The position numbers and the translations under genes were made by a program. A stretch of 64,000 bases of DNA. It comes from Candidatus Nitrotoga arctica. Its GTDB lineage: Bacteria > Pseudomonadota > Gammaproteobacteria > Burkholderiales > Gallionellaceae. Positions 53,861 through 63,256 of the stretch are shown here, piece by piece (position 1 is the stretch's first letter; every line of letters begins with the position of its first letter). Location of the stretch: NCBI RefSeq assembly GCF_918378365.1, contig NZ_OU912926.1, positions 3,038,001 through 3,102,000 of the forward strand, given 5' to 3'. Under the pieces are notes generated by a model. It saw nothing but the letters and a program-made list of their open reading frames with translations. It ran no database searches and was not told the DNA's origin.

Positions 53861-54167
53861 TACTGGCTCCTGTGTGTTGCCGGACACAATCTAGCCGGGC
53901 AATAAATATAGTGTGGAAAAAGGTAAAACTTGAACTACTTAAGTTCGCATTGCAAACGGGATGCGCTTGGCCCCAAAAGGCTTCAACAAAACAAGTTGAT
54001 ATCAAAGTATATATTTCGTGCGCTATCCTCGGCCTGAACGAAATAATTTCTTGCTGAAAATGGTAGCACAGCTGCATTAAATCTAAAATGAATGGGTCTC
54101 TGCTACCAAATTGGAACTTATTTGTTACAAATGGTTTCCCATGTTTTCTTTTTAGAGCACCAGGCTA
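53861..54167. other. Intergenic region, nothing recognised
   Basis: 307 AT-rich bases between ridA and the DUF2024 gene. The ridA-recG promoter should be here. No gene or hairpin with T-tract was found. Confidence 0.4.
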
Positions 54168-54425
54168 TTACTTACAACCTTCCATCTTGTAGATGAAGTA
54201 CCCATCCTTGTTAATCGCTTCAACAACATTGCTGGATGCGCTTTGAATGTGACAAAAATTGCATTCTTTGCTCGTAATAACTGCCTCACCTTCCCCGATT
54301 GAAATCAACCATTCTTTAGCGAATTCGATCGCTTTCTGATCATCCTTAACTGCAGTAAAGACATCAAAATGCATCGTGTGGCCATCTTTAGCTTTTACAT
54401 AAGTGTCATAAACGTGAATGTCCAT
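54168..54425 (-). CDS. DUF2024-family small protein
   Basis: 85 residues starting MDIHVYDTYVKAKDGHTMHF, which is the recognised opening of the DUF2024 family. The centre has AIEFAKEWLISIGEGEAVIT and the C-terminal half has a CNFCH cysteine pair that could bind a metal. Function is not established. It stands alone, with a good upstream GGAA region. Confidence 0.85.
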   Translation of the reverse strand: MDIHVYDTYVKAKDGHTMHFDVFTAVKDDQKAIEFAKEWLISIGEGEAVITSKECNFCHIQSASSNVVEAINKDGYFIYKMEGCK

Positions 54426-54490
54426 ATTCGTTCCTTAACTAATTTAGAATTGGCCAGACTATTAAAATAACTGACAGAATGTTCCGGGAA

Positions 54491-54643
54491 TTATGGGCCG
54501 AAAATAATTGGCCGAGGATCGACGACCTTAGTGTTTAGTTCATGCTCATAAGCAGCCCAAAGAACTTGATCTTCTGGCGTTGTTCTACACGCCGAAACGA
54601 TCAAACTGCTGCAAACGAGTAAAAAAATTATCGCAATTCTCAT
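54491..54643 (-). CDS. Small putative lipoprotein downstream of hemB
   Basis: A 50-codon frame reads MRIAIIFLLVCSSLIVSACR, a lipoprotein signal with lipobox VSAC and the acylated cysteine at residue 19. A short soluble tail follows (TTPEDQVLWAAYEHELNTKV, ending FGP). It begins 31 bases after the hemB stop on the same strand, so may share its transcript. No family is recognised. The clean signal and lipobox argue that it is translated and exported. Confidence 0.55.
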   Translation of the reverse strand: MRIAIIFLLVCSSLIVSACRTTPEDQVLWAAYEHELNTKVVDPRPIIFGP

Positions 54644-54673
54644 ACATAACTCTACAGAGATTAATTGGCGCAG

Positions 54674-55681
<1,008 letters not shown>

Positions 55682-55817
55682 TTAAATCCTAAAATTTTTA
55701 CCTAATATTGGAACTCTTTCAGCATTATCTAATCTGACTTAACAGATGGTAAGACGTCATCTCCCGCTTCTCCTCCCTGAGCGGGTTGTCTTGACCCAAA
55801 AAAGTCGAGGCATTTTC

Positions 55818-55853
55818 GCCCTTGGTTTTCCTTATAGCCAAGGGCATTTTTTT
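55818..55853 (+). terminator. Orphan plus-strand terminator, possible sRNA end
   Basis: GCCCTTGG, a 12-base loop, CCAAGGGC and ATTTTTTT form a rho-independent terminator oriented on the plus strand, although both neighbouring genes (hemB and engB) are on the minus strand. A second hairpin (CCCGCT/AGCGGG, about 55763-55785) lies upstream. The 130-base region before it could encode a small RNA starting near 55730. Confidence 0.55.
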
Positions 55854-55858
55854 GTCTG

Positions 55859-56455
55859 TTATTTAGCAGAAAACCAGCTCGCAATCACCGCCTCGGCCTC
55901 ATCCATACCTATCTTTTTCAAACTTGAAAATAATTGCACCGAACAAAATGGAAAATGTTCCTCTAGGTGCAATTTAACACGATTCAGCGTCATATTCGCC
56001 TGCTGACGACTTAGTTTATCTGACTTGGTAAGTAGCACATGCACTGGCTTGCCAGTGGGTGCAAACCAATCCAGCATCTGCTCATCCAACGGGGTGAGCG
56101 GATGGCGCACATCCATTATGATCACCAGCCCGCATAATGCCTCCCGTGTCTGTATATAGCCGCTCAGCAGCTCTTCCCAGTGCGCCCTTATTTCTGGTGG
56201 CACTTTGGCATATCCATAACCCGGCAAGTCCACCAGAAAGCAATTTTCGCCCAAATCAAAATAATTTAGATGCTGGGTCCGCCCCGGTGTTTTACTGGTA
56301 TAAGCCAAACGAACGTGGTTGGCCAGCGTATTGATGGCACTTGATTTGCCTGCGTTAGAACGTCCGGCGAAAGCAACTTCTCTACCGCCATGCAGCGGCA
56401 AATCGCGCAAATGATTAACCGTGGTAAAAAATGTAGCGCGCGAAAATAACCCCAT
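55859..56455 (-). CDS. engB: Ribosome biogenesis GTP-binding protein EngB/YsxC
   Basis: An essential GTPase in large-subunit assembly. The 198-residue reading starts [20 protein letters not shown], one base after the hemL stop; a longer start would lie inside hemL. GTPase motifs are [13 protein letters not shown] (P-loop), [10 protein letters not shown] (G3) and [10 protein letters not shown] (G4). The C-terminus ends VIASWFSAK. The tight junction implies co-transcription with hemL. Confidence 0.95.
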   Translation of the reverse strand: MGLFSRATFFTTVNHLRDLPLHGGREVAFAGRSNAGKSSAINTLANHVRLAYTSKTPGRTQHLNYFDLGENCFLVDLPGYGYAKVPPEIRAHWEELLSGYIQTREALCGLVIIMDVRHPLTPLDEQMLDWFAPTGKPVHVLLTKSDKLSRQQANMTLNRVKLHLEEHFPFCSVQLFSSLKKIGMDEAEAVIASWFSAK

Positions 56456-56456
56456 G

Positions 56457-57737
56457 CTACCAGGCTTCGAAAATTTTGCTGGCGATCGCGATGGTCTGCG
56501 CAATGTCTGCGGATGTATGCGCTGACGATACGAAACCTGCCTCGAATGCGGATGGCGCCATGTATATACCTTGGTCCAGCATGGCATGGAAAAACCGATT
56601 GAACGCCTCCTTGTCGCAGGTCATCACTTCGGCATAAGAAGTCGGCGGGGTGGCGCGGAAATATAAACCGAACATGCCGCCGATGGATTGGGCGGAAAAA
56701 TCGACACCATGCTGCTTGGCAGCCTGTTCCAAGCCCTCGGTTAGTTGACGAGCCAACACGCTTAAGTGCTCGTAGAAATCCGGCTGCTGTACCAATTCAA
56801 GCGTAGCCAATCCCGCTGCTACTGCCACCGGATTGCCGGACAGGGTGCCAGCTTGATATACCGCACCGAGTGGTGCCAAGCATTGCATTATGTCACGCCT
56901 CCCCCCGAAGGCTGCGGCAGGTAGGCCGCCACCCATCACCTTACCCAGCGTGACCAGATCCGGCTTGATGCCATAATGACCTTGTGCGCCTTGCAGGCTG
57001 ACGCGGAAGCCCGTCATCACCTCGTCCAGAATAAACACTGCTCCATGTTTAGTACACAGCGCACGCAACGCATCCAGAAATTCGCGCTTGGGGATAATCA
57101 AGTTCATGTTGCCCGCGACTGGCTCAACAATAACGGCGGCAATCTCATTGCCTATTGCGGCAAAGGTACGCTCCAGCCCAGCCACATCGTTATAGTCGAG
57201 CACAGTAGTCAGCGCTGCGATTTCCGCTGGCACGCCGGAGGAACTCGGCTGGCCGAAAGTCAGTGCGCCGGAACCTGCTTTGACCAACAGGCCATCAGAA
57301 TGGCCGTGATAACAGCCTTCAAATTTAATGATCCGGCTACGACCGGTAAAACCGCGTGCCAAACGGATTGCAGTCATGGTGGCTTCAGTACCGGAACTCA
57401 CCAGTCGCACCATTTCTATGCTGGGAAGTAACTTGCACAACAGCTCGGCCATTTCCAGTTCGGCCGCAGTGGGCGCACCGAAACCCAAACCTTGCGCGGC
57501 AGCATCCTGCACTGCCGTGACCACTGCAGGATGACAGTGGCCAACAATCATCGGTCCCCATGAACCGACATAATCAATGTAACGCTTGTCGTCGGCATCC
57601 CACACATATGCACCCTGCCCGCGCTTAAAGAACAGCGGCGTACCGCCCACCGACTTAAATGCACGTACTGGCGAGTTAACCCCGCCTGGAATGACGTGCT
57701 GCGATTGTTCAAACAAATATTCGTTGCGTGAGCTCAT
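56457..57737 (-). CDS. hemL: Glutamate-1-semialdehyde 2,1-aminomutase
   Basis: It makes 5-aminolevulinate, the heme precursor, from glutamate-1-semialdehyde. The 426-residue PLP aminotransferase-fold protein has [19 protein letters not shown] and the cofactor lysine in [40 protein letters not shown] opens the chain. It shares the heme pathway with hemB, 1.8 kb away on the same strand. Confidence 0.97.
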   Translation of the reverse strand: MSSRNEYLFEQSQHVIPGGVNSPVRAFKSVGGTPLFFKRGQGAYVWDADDKRYIDYVGSWGPMIVGHCHPAVVTAVQDAAAQGLGFGAPTAAELEMAELLCKLLPSIEMVRLVSSGTEATMTAIRLARGFTGRSRIIKFEGCYHGHSDGLLVKAGSGALTFGQPSSSGVPAEIAALTTVLDYNDVAGLERTFAAIGNEIAAVIVEPVAGNMNLIIPKREFLDALRALCTKHGAVFILDEVMTGFRVSLQGAQGHYGIKPDLVTLGKVMGGGLPAAAFGGRRDIMQCLAPLGAVYQAGTLSGNPVAVAAGLATLELVQQPDFYEHLSVLARQLTEGLEQAAKQHGVDFSAQSIGGMFGLYFRATPPTSYAEVMTCDKEAFNRFFHAMLDQGIYMAPSAFEAGFVSSAHTSADIAQTIAIASKIFEAW

Positions 57738-57937
57738 ATTACATAGTCCTAATTTGAATCTTGCATAAACAATAATTTTACCATTGTTCTTGGAAGGTGC
57801 TTTATAAGATGAAGTTTCACCATTTATTTCAGCTCTCTATAATTTGAGAGAGCTTCTTGCAAAACCCATCCGTTAAGAAAACATGTTCTGGCTCAAAACC
57901 ATTCAATCTTTCGCGTCTGATATACTTCGCGCCGCTT

Positions 57938-58174
57938 AAGGTGCCAGACACAAGAATGCGTCTGGTTAAACGGGAAACAGGTGAGGGAATTTAATTTCTT
58001 AGGCCTGTGCTGCCCCCGCAACGGTAAGCAGGTGTGGACGTGTTAATAACCTGGATGTTTCATAAATTCGCGAAATGAATGTAAGACGCGTAAATTATGG
58101 AAAACCTGAGTTAAGCCACTGTGAGCAATCATGGGAAGGCGATACGTCTAGTCCTGCAAGCCCGGATACCGGCC
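57938..58174 (+). promoter_or_regulatory. Cobalamin (adenosylcobalamin-type) riboswitch
   Basis: The conserved blocks occur in order: AAGGTGCCAG at the start, GGGAAACAGGTG, then GCTGCCCCCGCAACGGTAAG (the B12 box), later GCCACTG...TGGGAAGGC, and the closing CCCGGATACCGGCC. Spacing fits the class I cobalamin element. It lies in the leader of the TonB receptor gene, 180 bases before its ATG. Hairpins between the aptamer and the start (TTCCAA/TTGGAA just before the ribosome site) could provide the on/off switch by hiding it. Confidence 0.93.
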
Positions 58175-58349
58175 TTGAGCACAGGAATCTCATCAGAGGT
58201 TCTTTAGGTCGGGAAATGCTGCGGGTGGCGCATGGACGGCAGGATGGCAAGCCGCATCGGTTAGTCAGCACCTCCTTCCTTTTGCTTGTGCATTTCCTGT
58301 GTTTGAACATTCCAACGGGGAACCTTGGAATTCGCTCAGGAAAATCTTA

Positions 58350-60422
58350 ATGAAACACCAAAAACTTGTCGCCGCCATTTTGTGTACGGTTACTTCATTC
58401 GCTTACGCAATAACGGAAGACCCTACGCTCGAAACTCTCATTGTCACCGGAACGCGATTCGAAGAGACATACGCTGACAAGCCACTCAATGTATCCATTA
58501 TTACGCGCGAAGCTATCAATAAAAGCAGCGCCCGCACGATACCGGAATTACTTTCGCAGCAAGCTGGTATTTCAGCACGAGATCTATTTGGCAACAATGC
58601 CGCATTAGCCACGGTTGATTTGCGCGGTTTTGGCGCAGCTGCCGGACAAAATACACTAATTCTGCTGGATGGGCGACGCATTACTAACGCTGATCTTTCA
58701 GGTGTGCAGTGGTCGGCTATCCCCTTCGCTTCGATTGAACGTATTGAGATTATGCGTGGCAGTGGTGCTGTGTTGTACGGTAACGGCGCAACCAACGGAG
58801 TAATCAATATCATCACCAAAACACCTACGCAAGCAGGCAAGTCAGGGCAAGTCAGCGTGAAAGCAGGTAGTTATGGTATGGCTGAGGTGCAAGCAAATGC
58901 CAATTATTTTTCTGGCACAGCCGGAATTGACTTTACAGCAAGTCAATTAGTTTCTGATGGATACCGTGCGAACAACCGCAACGAGCAAACCAATGTGCAG
59001 GCAAATACACGGTGGAAATTGGACGTAGGTGAGCTAGCATTGAAAGTTGGGATCGATCGACAGGACATTCGCTTACCCGGCGCGCGGCTGGTACAACCGA
59101 GTGCCGGCATTAACCTGGTGGCGACTGATCCGCGTGGCGCTGCCACCCCGCTGGACTATGCCAGCCGCGATGGCAATCAAGTTGCACTTGAATGGCAGCA
59201 GAGCTTTTCTGGTGCGGATGTTAATGTGGGAGTAGCACGCCGTACCAAGAATCAAAAATCCTATTTTGATTTTAACGGTTTCCCAAACTACCGCGATAGC
59301 GATTTGAGCGTGACTTCGCTTACACCTCGTATCAAGCTACCACATTCATTAGGTGGGGATAGCACCCTGGTAGCGGGTATTGATGTGTATCGCTGGAATT
59401 ATGACTTAAATGCATCGAACGCTGCGGCGAATATTGGGCAGCCAATTAACCAAGTATCCATGACCCAGCAAAATAGCGCTTGGTATTTACAGAATACGAC
59501 ACATTTATCAAGAGCAACGTCCCTGTTGGCCGGGGTGCGTAAGGAACGGATTTCAATAAACGCGAATGATATTTACAACGCAGCCGCTCCTGGCGCGGCA
59601 TTTGGCTCTGCTGCTACACCGGGTTCTTTTAAGGCATCAAAAAATGCCTACGAACTCGGTCTGCGCCATCAACTTGATAGTGGAGTGGCATTAAATGGAA
59701 AAATTGGGCACGGCTTCCGCTTCGCAAATGTAGATGAAATCTACGAATCATCGCCAATCTTTACCAATCAATTTCAGTTTTTGCGTCCACAGACGTCGGA
59801 TAGCATGGAAGTCAGTGTGGAGCAGCGCATCCATGATGGGAACTGGCGGGCGGCATTGTTCAATAGCAAGGTACGTGATGAAATCCATCTTGATCCATTC
59901 ACTACGGGTATTGGCAACACTAATTTGCCGCCGACACGACGCAGGGGGTTTGAATTGGATGGTAAATGGCAGGCATTACCCCAGCTTGTATTAAATGCAG
60001 CCTATACTTATATAGACGCAAAATTTATAAGCGGTGTTTTGGCCGGAGGGGCATTCACGCAAACTAATGTGAATATTGCGGATAAGAGAGTACCGTTGGT
60101 ACCTCGCCACAAGTTTAATTTGGGCGCAGCATGGGTAATAAATGAAAGAACACTATTAAATTCATCTGCAACCTACGTTGACTCACAGTTCATGGACAAT
60201 GACGAGGCGAATTCTTTAGGGAAAAAGATTCCAGCCTATACGGTTGCTGATATTAAACTTATACATAAAACAGGTGCTTGGCAGTTAAGCACGTCAGTAA
60301 ACAATTTGTTTGACCGGAAATATTTTAATTATGCGGTCAGTAGCCAATTTATTCCGGGAAGATATAACGCCTATCCATTACCGGGACGAACACTATTTAT
60401 CGGTGCAAGCTACCAGCTCTAA
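58350..60422 (+). CDS. btuB: BtuB-like TonB-dependent receptor (cobalamin/corrinoid)
   Basis: An outer-membrane receptor importing vitamin B12 or another corrinoid through TonB. I start at MKHQKLVAAILCTVTSFAYA (signal peptide, CAGGA ribosome site), not at the in-frame ATG 17 codons earlier. The TonB box is ETLIVTGTRF. The plug domain includes NTLILLDGRRITNADLSGVQ and IERIEIMRGSGAVLYGNGAT. A 22-strand barrel is implied by the remaining 500 residues and the final aromatic motif RTLFIGASYQL. At 690 residues it is longer than E. coli BtuB. The riboswitch upstream is the main evidence for cobalamin. Confidence 0.9.
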   Translation: MKHQKLVAAILCTVTSFAYAITEDPTLETLIVTGTRFEETYADKPLNVSIITREAINKSSARTIPELLSQQAGISARDLFGNNAALATVDLRGFGAAAGQNTLILLDGRRITNADLSGVQWSAIPFASIERIEIMRGSGAVLYGNGATNGVINIITKTPTQAGKSGQVSVKAGSYGMAEVQANANYFSGTAGIDFTASQLVSDGYRANNRNEQTNVQANTRWKLDVGELALKVGIDRQDIRLPGARLVQPSAGINLVATDPRGAATPLDYASRDGNQVALEWQQSFSGADVNVGVARRTKNQKSYFDFNGFPNYRDSDLSVTSLTPRIKLPHSLGGDSTLVAGIDVYRWNYDLNASNAAANIGQPINQVSMTQQNSAWYLQNTTHLSRATSLLAGVRKERISINANDIYNAAAPGAAFGSAATPGSFKASKNAYELGLRHQLDSGVALNGKIGHGFRFANVDEIYESSPIFTNQFQFLRPQTSDSMEVSVEQRIHDGNWRAALFNSKVRDEIHLDPFTTGIGNTNLPPTRRRGFELDGKWQALPQLVLNAAYTYIDAKFISGVLAGGAFTQTNVNIADKRVPLVPRHKFNLGAAWVINERTLLNSSATYVDSQFMDNDEANSLGKKIPAYTVADIKLIHKTGAWQLSTSVNNLFDRKYFNYAVSSQFIPGRYNAYPLPGRTLFIGASYQL

Positions 60423-60706
60423 ATCACGCATTTTAAGGATGGGTAGAGTCAGCAGTAATTTAATTTTTATTTAATGTGTTACATGTCAAAACATTTTATT
60501 TGCTCGCTACACTCGGTTGACTGAAAGGGCTGCTTTAAGCTATTCTAAAAAGTGAGTAGGGTTGCTTAAAAACAACCGAAAACTGCATTTGGCATGGTTA
60601 GTGTGTTGCCCTAGAAGAGAGAAAATTTCCCCGTGTTGTGGCCCTGGCCGAGTGCCTAGAGGACTGTCAGCTCATGCGATTGCCTATATTAAGCCACGGA
60701 GATATC

Positions 60707-61633
60707 ATGAAAAATGATCCAAAAATTGAAGAGTTGAATCAGTCTGTGGGTATAGAGTGCTGGTCGGCGGAACAAATACAACAAGCACAAATATTGGTTG
60801 CAAAGGAAGCGGGACTTGAAGAAATAACATTTCGCGACAAATCGGATACGCCTGAAATGGTGGTGCTACCAGCGGGAAGTTATGGTATGGGCGAAGTATT
60901 TGAGAAGCATAAGGTTACCTTTGCTCGTCCCTTTGCGGTAGGGAAATATCTGGTTACGGTGGAAGAGTGGAAGCGTTTCGTTGAGAGGTTAAGACCTGAA
61001 GACGAAATATTGCCCGGTGTAGGGGCGGGATATTTGGCGGGGACAGGAACAGTTCGCGGACATAACAAGGTTTTGCTCAAAACCCCTACGAAGGCAACTG
61101 AATTGCACCACGAAGTTTTAAGTTATGTTAAAGAGACTAACAGCGATTTGCCGGTGACTAATATCAATTGGTTTGATGCGCAGGATTATGTGCGTTGGCT
61201 ATCGGCTCAGACAGGCCAGAACTACCGCTTACTGACTGAGGCAGAATGGGAATACGCATGTCGTGCAGGGTCCGTGACTGAATACTACTGGGGGGATGAG
61301 GTAGGTCAGAATAATTGCAATTGTCAAGACAGCGAGAGCGATTGGAGCTGTAAAAGCGCCTCGCCCGTAGGCAGTTTTAAACCTAACGCTTTTGGCCTAT
61401 ATGACATGCTGGGAAACGCATGGGAATGGGTAGAAGACCCATGGCATGAAAATTACGAAGGGGCTCCGGACGACGGAACGGCTTGGATGTCTGAAGGCAA
61501 CCGGCAGTGGCGTGTGTTACGGGGGGGTTGCTGGGATAGCGATCCGCGGGACGCGCGCGCTCCCCTTCGTTTGTGGATTGAACCTTCTATCCGGAACTAC
61601 GGTATTGGTTTCCGTATTGCCAGGACGCTGTAA
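60707..61633 (+). CDS. FGE/SUMF1-like (C-type-lectin-fold) protein, copy 1
   Basis: A 308-residue member of the formylglycine-generating-enzyme-like superfamily. Starting at MKNDPKIEELNQSVGIECW (ribosome site ACGGAGA), it has PEMVVLPAGSYGMGE, VGKYLVTVEEWKRFV, WFDAQDYVRWLSAQTGQNYR, LLTEAEWEYACRAGSVTEYY, the Cys-rich NNCNCQDSESDWSCK, and LYDMLGNAWEWVED. The last 40 residues are RVLRGGCWDSDPRDARAPLR and then LWIEPSIRNYGIGFRIARTL. The paired catalytic cysteines of true FGE after RGG are absent, so formylglycine synthesis is unlikely. It lacks the N-terminal domain of copies 2 and 3. Confidence 0.85.
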   Translation: MKNDPKIEELNQSVGIECWSAEQIQQAQILVAKEAGLEEITFRDKSDTPEMVVLPAGSYGMGEVFEKHKVTFARPFAVGKYLVTVEEWKRFVERLRPEDEILPGVGAGYLAGTGTVRGHNKVLLKTPTKATELHHEVLSYVKETNSDLPVTNINWFDAQDYVRWLSAQTGQNYRLLTEAEWEYACRAGSVTEYYWGDEVGQNNCNCQDSESDWSCKSASPVGSFKPNAFGLYDMLGNAWEWVEDPWHENYEGAPDDGTAWMSEGNRQWRVLRGGCWDSDPRDARAPLRLWIEPSIRNYGIGFRIARTL

Positions 61634-61853
61634 TGAAACGGCGGCTTACTATTGAATCTTAATCTGCACTTGTCCTCCACTTTTTGACACTAAATTGCAC
61701 CACGTAACAACGTAAAAGATGGAAACCGCCCGAAAGAATTTAATCTGGCGGGGATGCCCTACTCTGGTTTGTCGCGTCCAGTACATTATCTTGTCTTAGA
61801 AGGTGATATGGTAATCGCTATTAAAATGAGAAATCTGAAAGGGAGATGATCAG

Positions 61854-63038
61854 GTGATTGATCAGGAAGAGAAGAAACATCAGGAAGCAGAACACAGTCA
61901 GGTAGCCACTTTGCTGCTGGAGACGGACATGGACTGTTCCATCACGATCGATGGTGAAGACCAAGGTACACTGGAAAGAGATTATCCCCGCAGCTTCCTT
62001 TTGCCGTTGGGATACCCTCTTATTCATGCCGCTACGCAAGATGGTCTGGTAGGAAAAGAATGGGTGCAACCACTATATCGGGAAGAAGATGTCGAACATT
62101 TCATTCATCTGGCGGATGAACACACTCAGGCACGAGCAAAACTTGAAGAGGAAATGCGGGAGCCGCTGGGCATAGAGTGTTTGTCGGTAGAGCAGATACA
62201 GCAGGAGCAACTGGAAGCGGCAAAAAAAGCTGGACTTGCCCAAGAGTTCCGTGATGGGCCGGATAATCCCGAAATGGTGGTGATACCGGCGGGCAGCTAT
62301 CGAATGGGCGAAGTATCTGATAAACATAAAGTCACCATTACTCGTTCTTTTGCCGTAGGCAAATATCCAGTTACGGTAGAGGAATGGAGAAGATACGTTG
62401 ATGCGAAGAGTGTCGTCAGCAAAGAACCGATGAGCGTTTACTTTGGCGCACCAGGTGATGGCAGTGAAGTTAAGCCTTACGTCGAGCCGGAAGATCCTCC
62501 TCATTGTCCCTCTGATAATGGATGGATCGGTGCCACCCTGCCGGTCACTAACGTCAGTTGGTTTGATGCTCAGGATTATGTGCGTTGGCTAACTGCCCAG
62601 ACCGGCCAGACCTATCGCTTGCTGACTGAAGCGGAATGGGAATACGTCTGTCGTGCTGGCTCTGTGACTGAGTATTATTGGGGCGATGAAATAGGCGATA
62701 ACAACTGCAACTGCCAAGACAGCGGGAGCAAATGGAGTTGTAAACGTGCTTCGCGAGTAGGCAATTTCGCGCCTAACGTTTTTGGTGTGTATGACATGTT
62801 GGGAAATGTGTGGGAATGGGTGGAGGACCATTGGCATAATAATTACGAGGGGGCTCCAGCAGACGAGACAGCTTGGACGTATGGAGGTAACCAGCAGGGA
62901 CGCGTAGTACGTGGTGGCTCTTGGGATTGTAGTCCGAAACTTGCGCGCCCTGCCAGCCGCGCCCGAGCCGTAACGTCAAGCCGATACGACGATTTTGGGT
63001 TCCGTATTGCCAGCACACTGGATGAACCGGCCGTTTAA
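61854..63038 (+). CDS. PEGA-like/FGE-like fusion protein, copy 2
   Basis: 394 residues from a GTG start after GGGAG. Residues 15-90 form a beta-rich PEGA-like domain (LLLETDMDCSITIDGEDQGT, PLGYPLIHAATQDGL). A helical linker follows (DEHTQARAKLEEEMREPLG), then the FGE-like domain with the same core text as copy 1. The end is RVVRGGSWDCSPKLARPASR then ARAVTSSRYDDFGFRIASTL. Against copy 1 the core is mostly identical or conservative, but about half of these last 40 residues differ. One Cys follows RGGSW but its partner is absent. No signal peptide is visible. Confidence 0.85.
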   Translation: MIDQEEKKHQEAEHSQVATLLLETDMDCSITIDGEDQGTLERDYPRSFLLPLGYPLIHAATQDGLVGKEWVQPLYREEDVEHFIHLADEHTQARAKLEEEMREPLGIECLSVEQIQQEQLEAAKKAGLAQEFRDGPDNPEMVVIPAGSYRMGEVSDKHKVTITRSFAVGKYPVTVEEWRRYVDAKSVVSKEPMSVYFGAPGDGSEVKPYVEPEDPPHCPSDNGWIGATLPVTNVSWFDAQDYVRWLTAQTGQTYRLLTEAEWEYVCRAGSVTEYYWGDEIGDNNCNCQDSGSKWSCKRASRVGNFAPNVFGVYDMLGNVWEWVEDHWHNNYEGAPADETAWTYGGNQQGRVVRGGSWDCSPKLARPASRARAVTSSRYDDFGFRIASTLDEPAV

Positions 63039-63256
63039 CTGATTCCTTTCTGTTTTTGACCATTTCGATATTTAATCTCACTTAAGTGACGAACAATACT
63101 GATGCAATCTCAGTTTTAATCGTGGTGAGATAACGGGCCTTTCGCTTTTGTATCGTCCAACGGATTGCACTGCAAGCAAAGGCTGACTCGGTTTCGTCAT
63201 CAAAGTTAGTGGTATGCGGCGAGAGGTGATTGTGTGACTAACATTGCGTGACTAAT

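Noticed and set aside
58299..58349. Upstream ATG for the TonB receptor (58299)
   Set aside because: It would place 17 polar residues before the signal peptide; the ATG at 58350 has a CAGGA ribosome site.
60638..60706. Upstream GTG start for the first FGE-like gene (60638)
   Set aside because: The extra 23 residues (ALAECLEDCQLMRLP...) do not resemble the paralogues, and ACGGAGA sits properly before the ATG at 60707.
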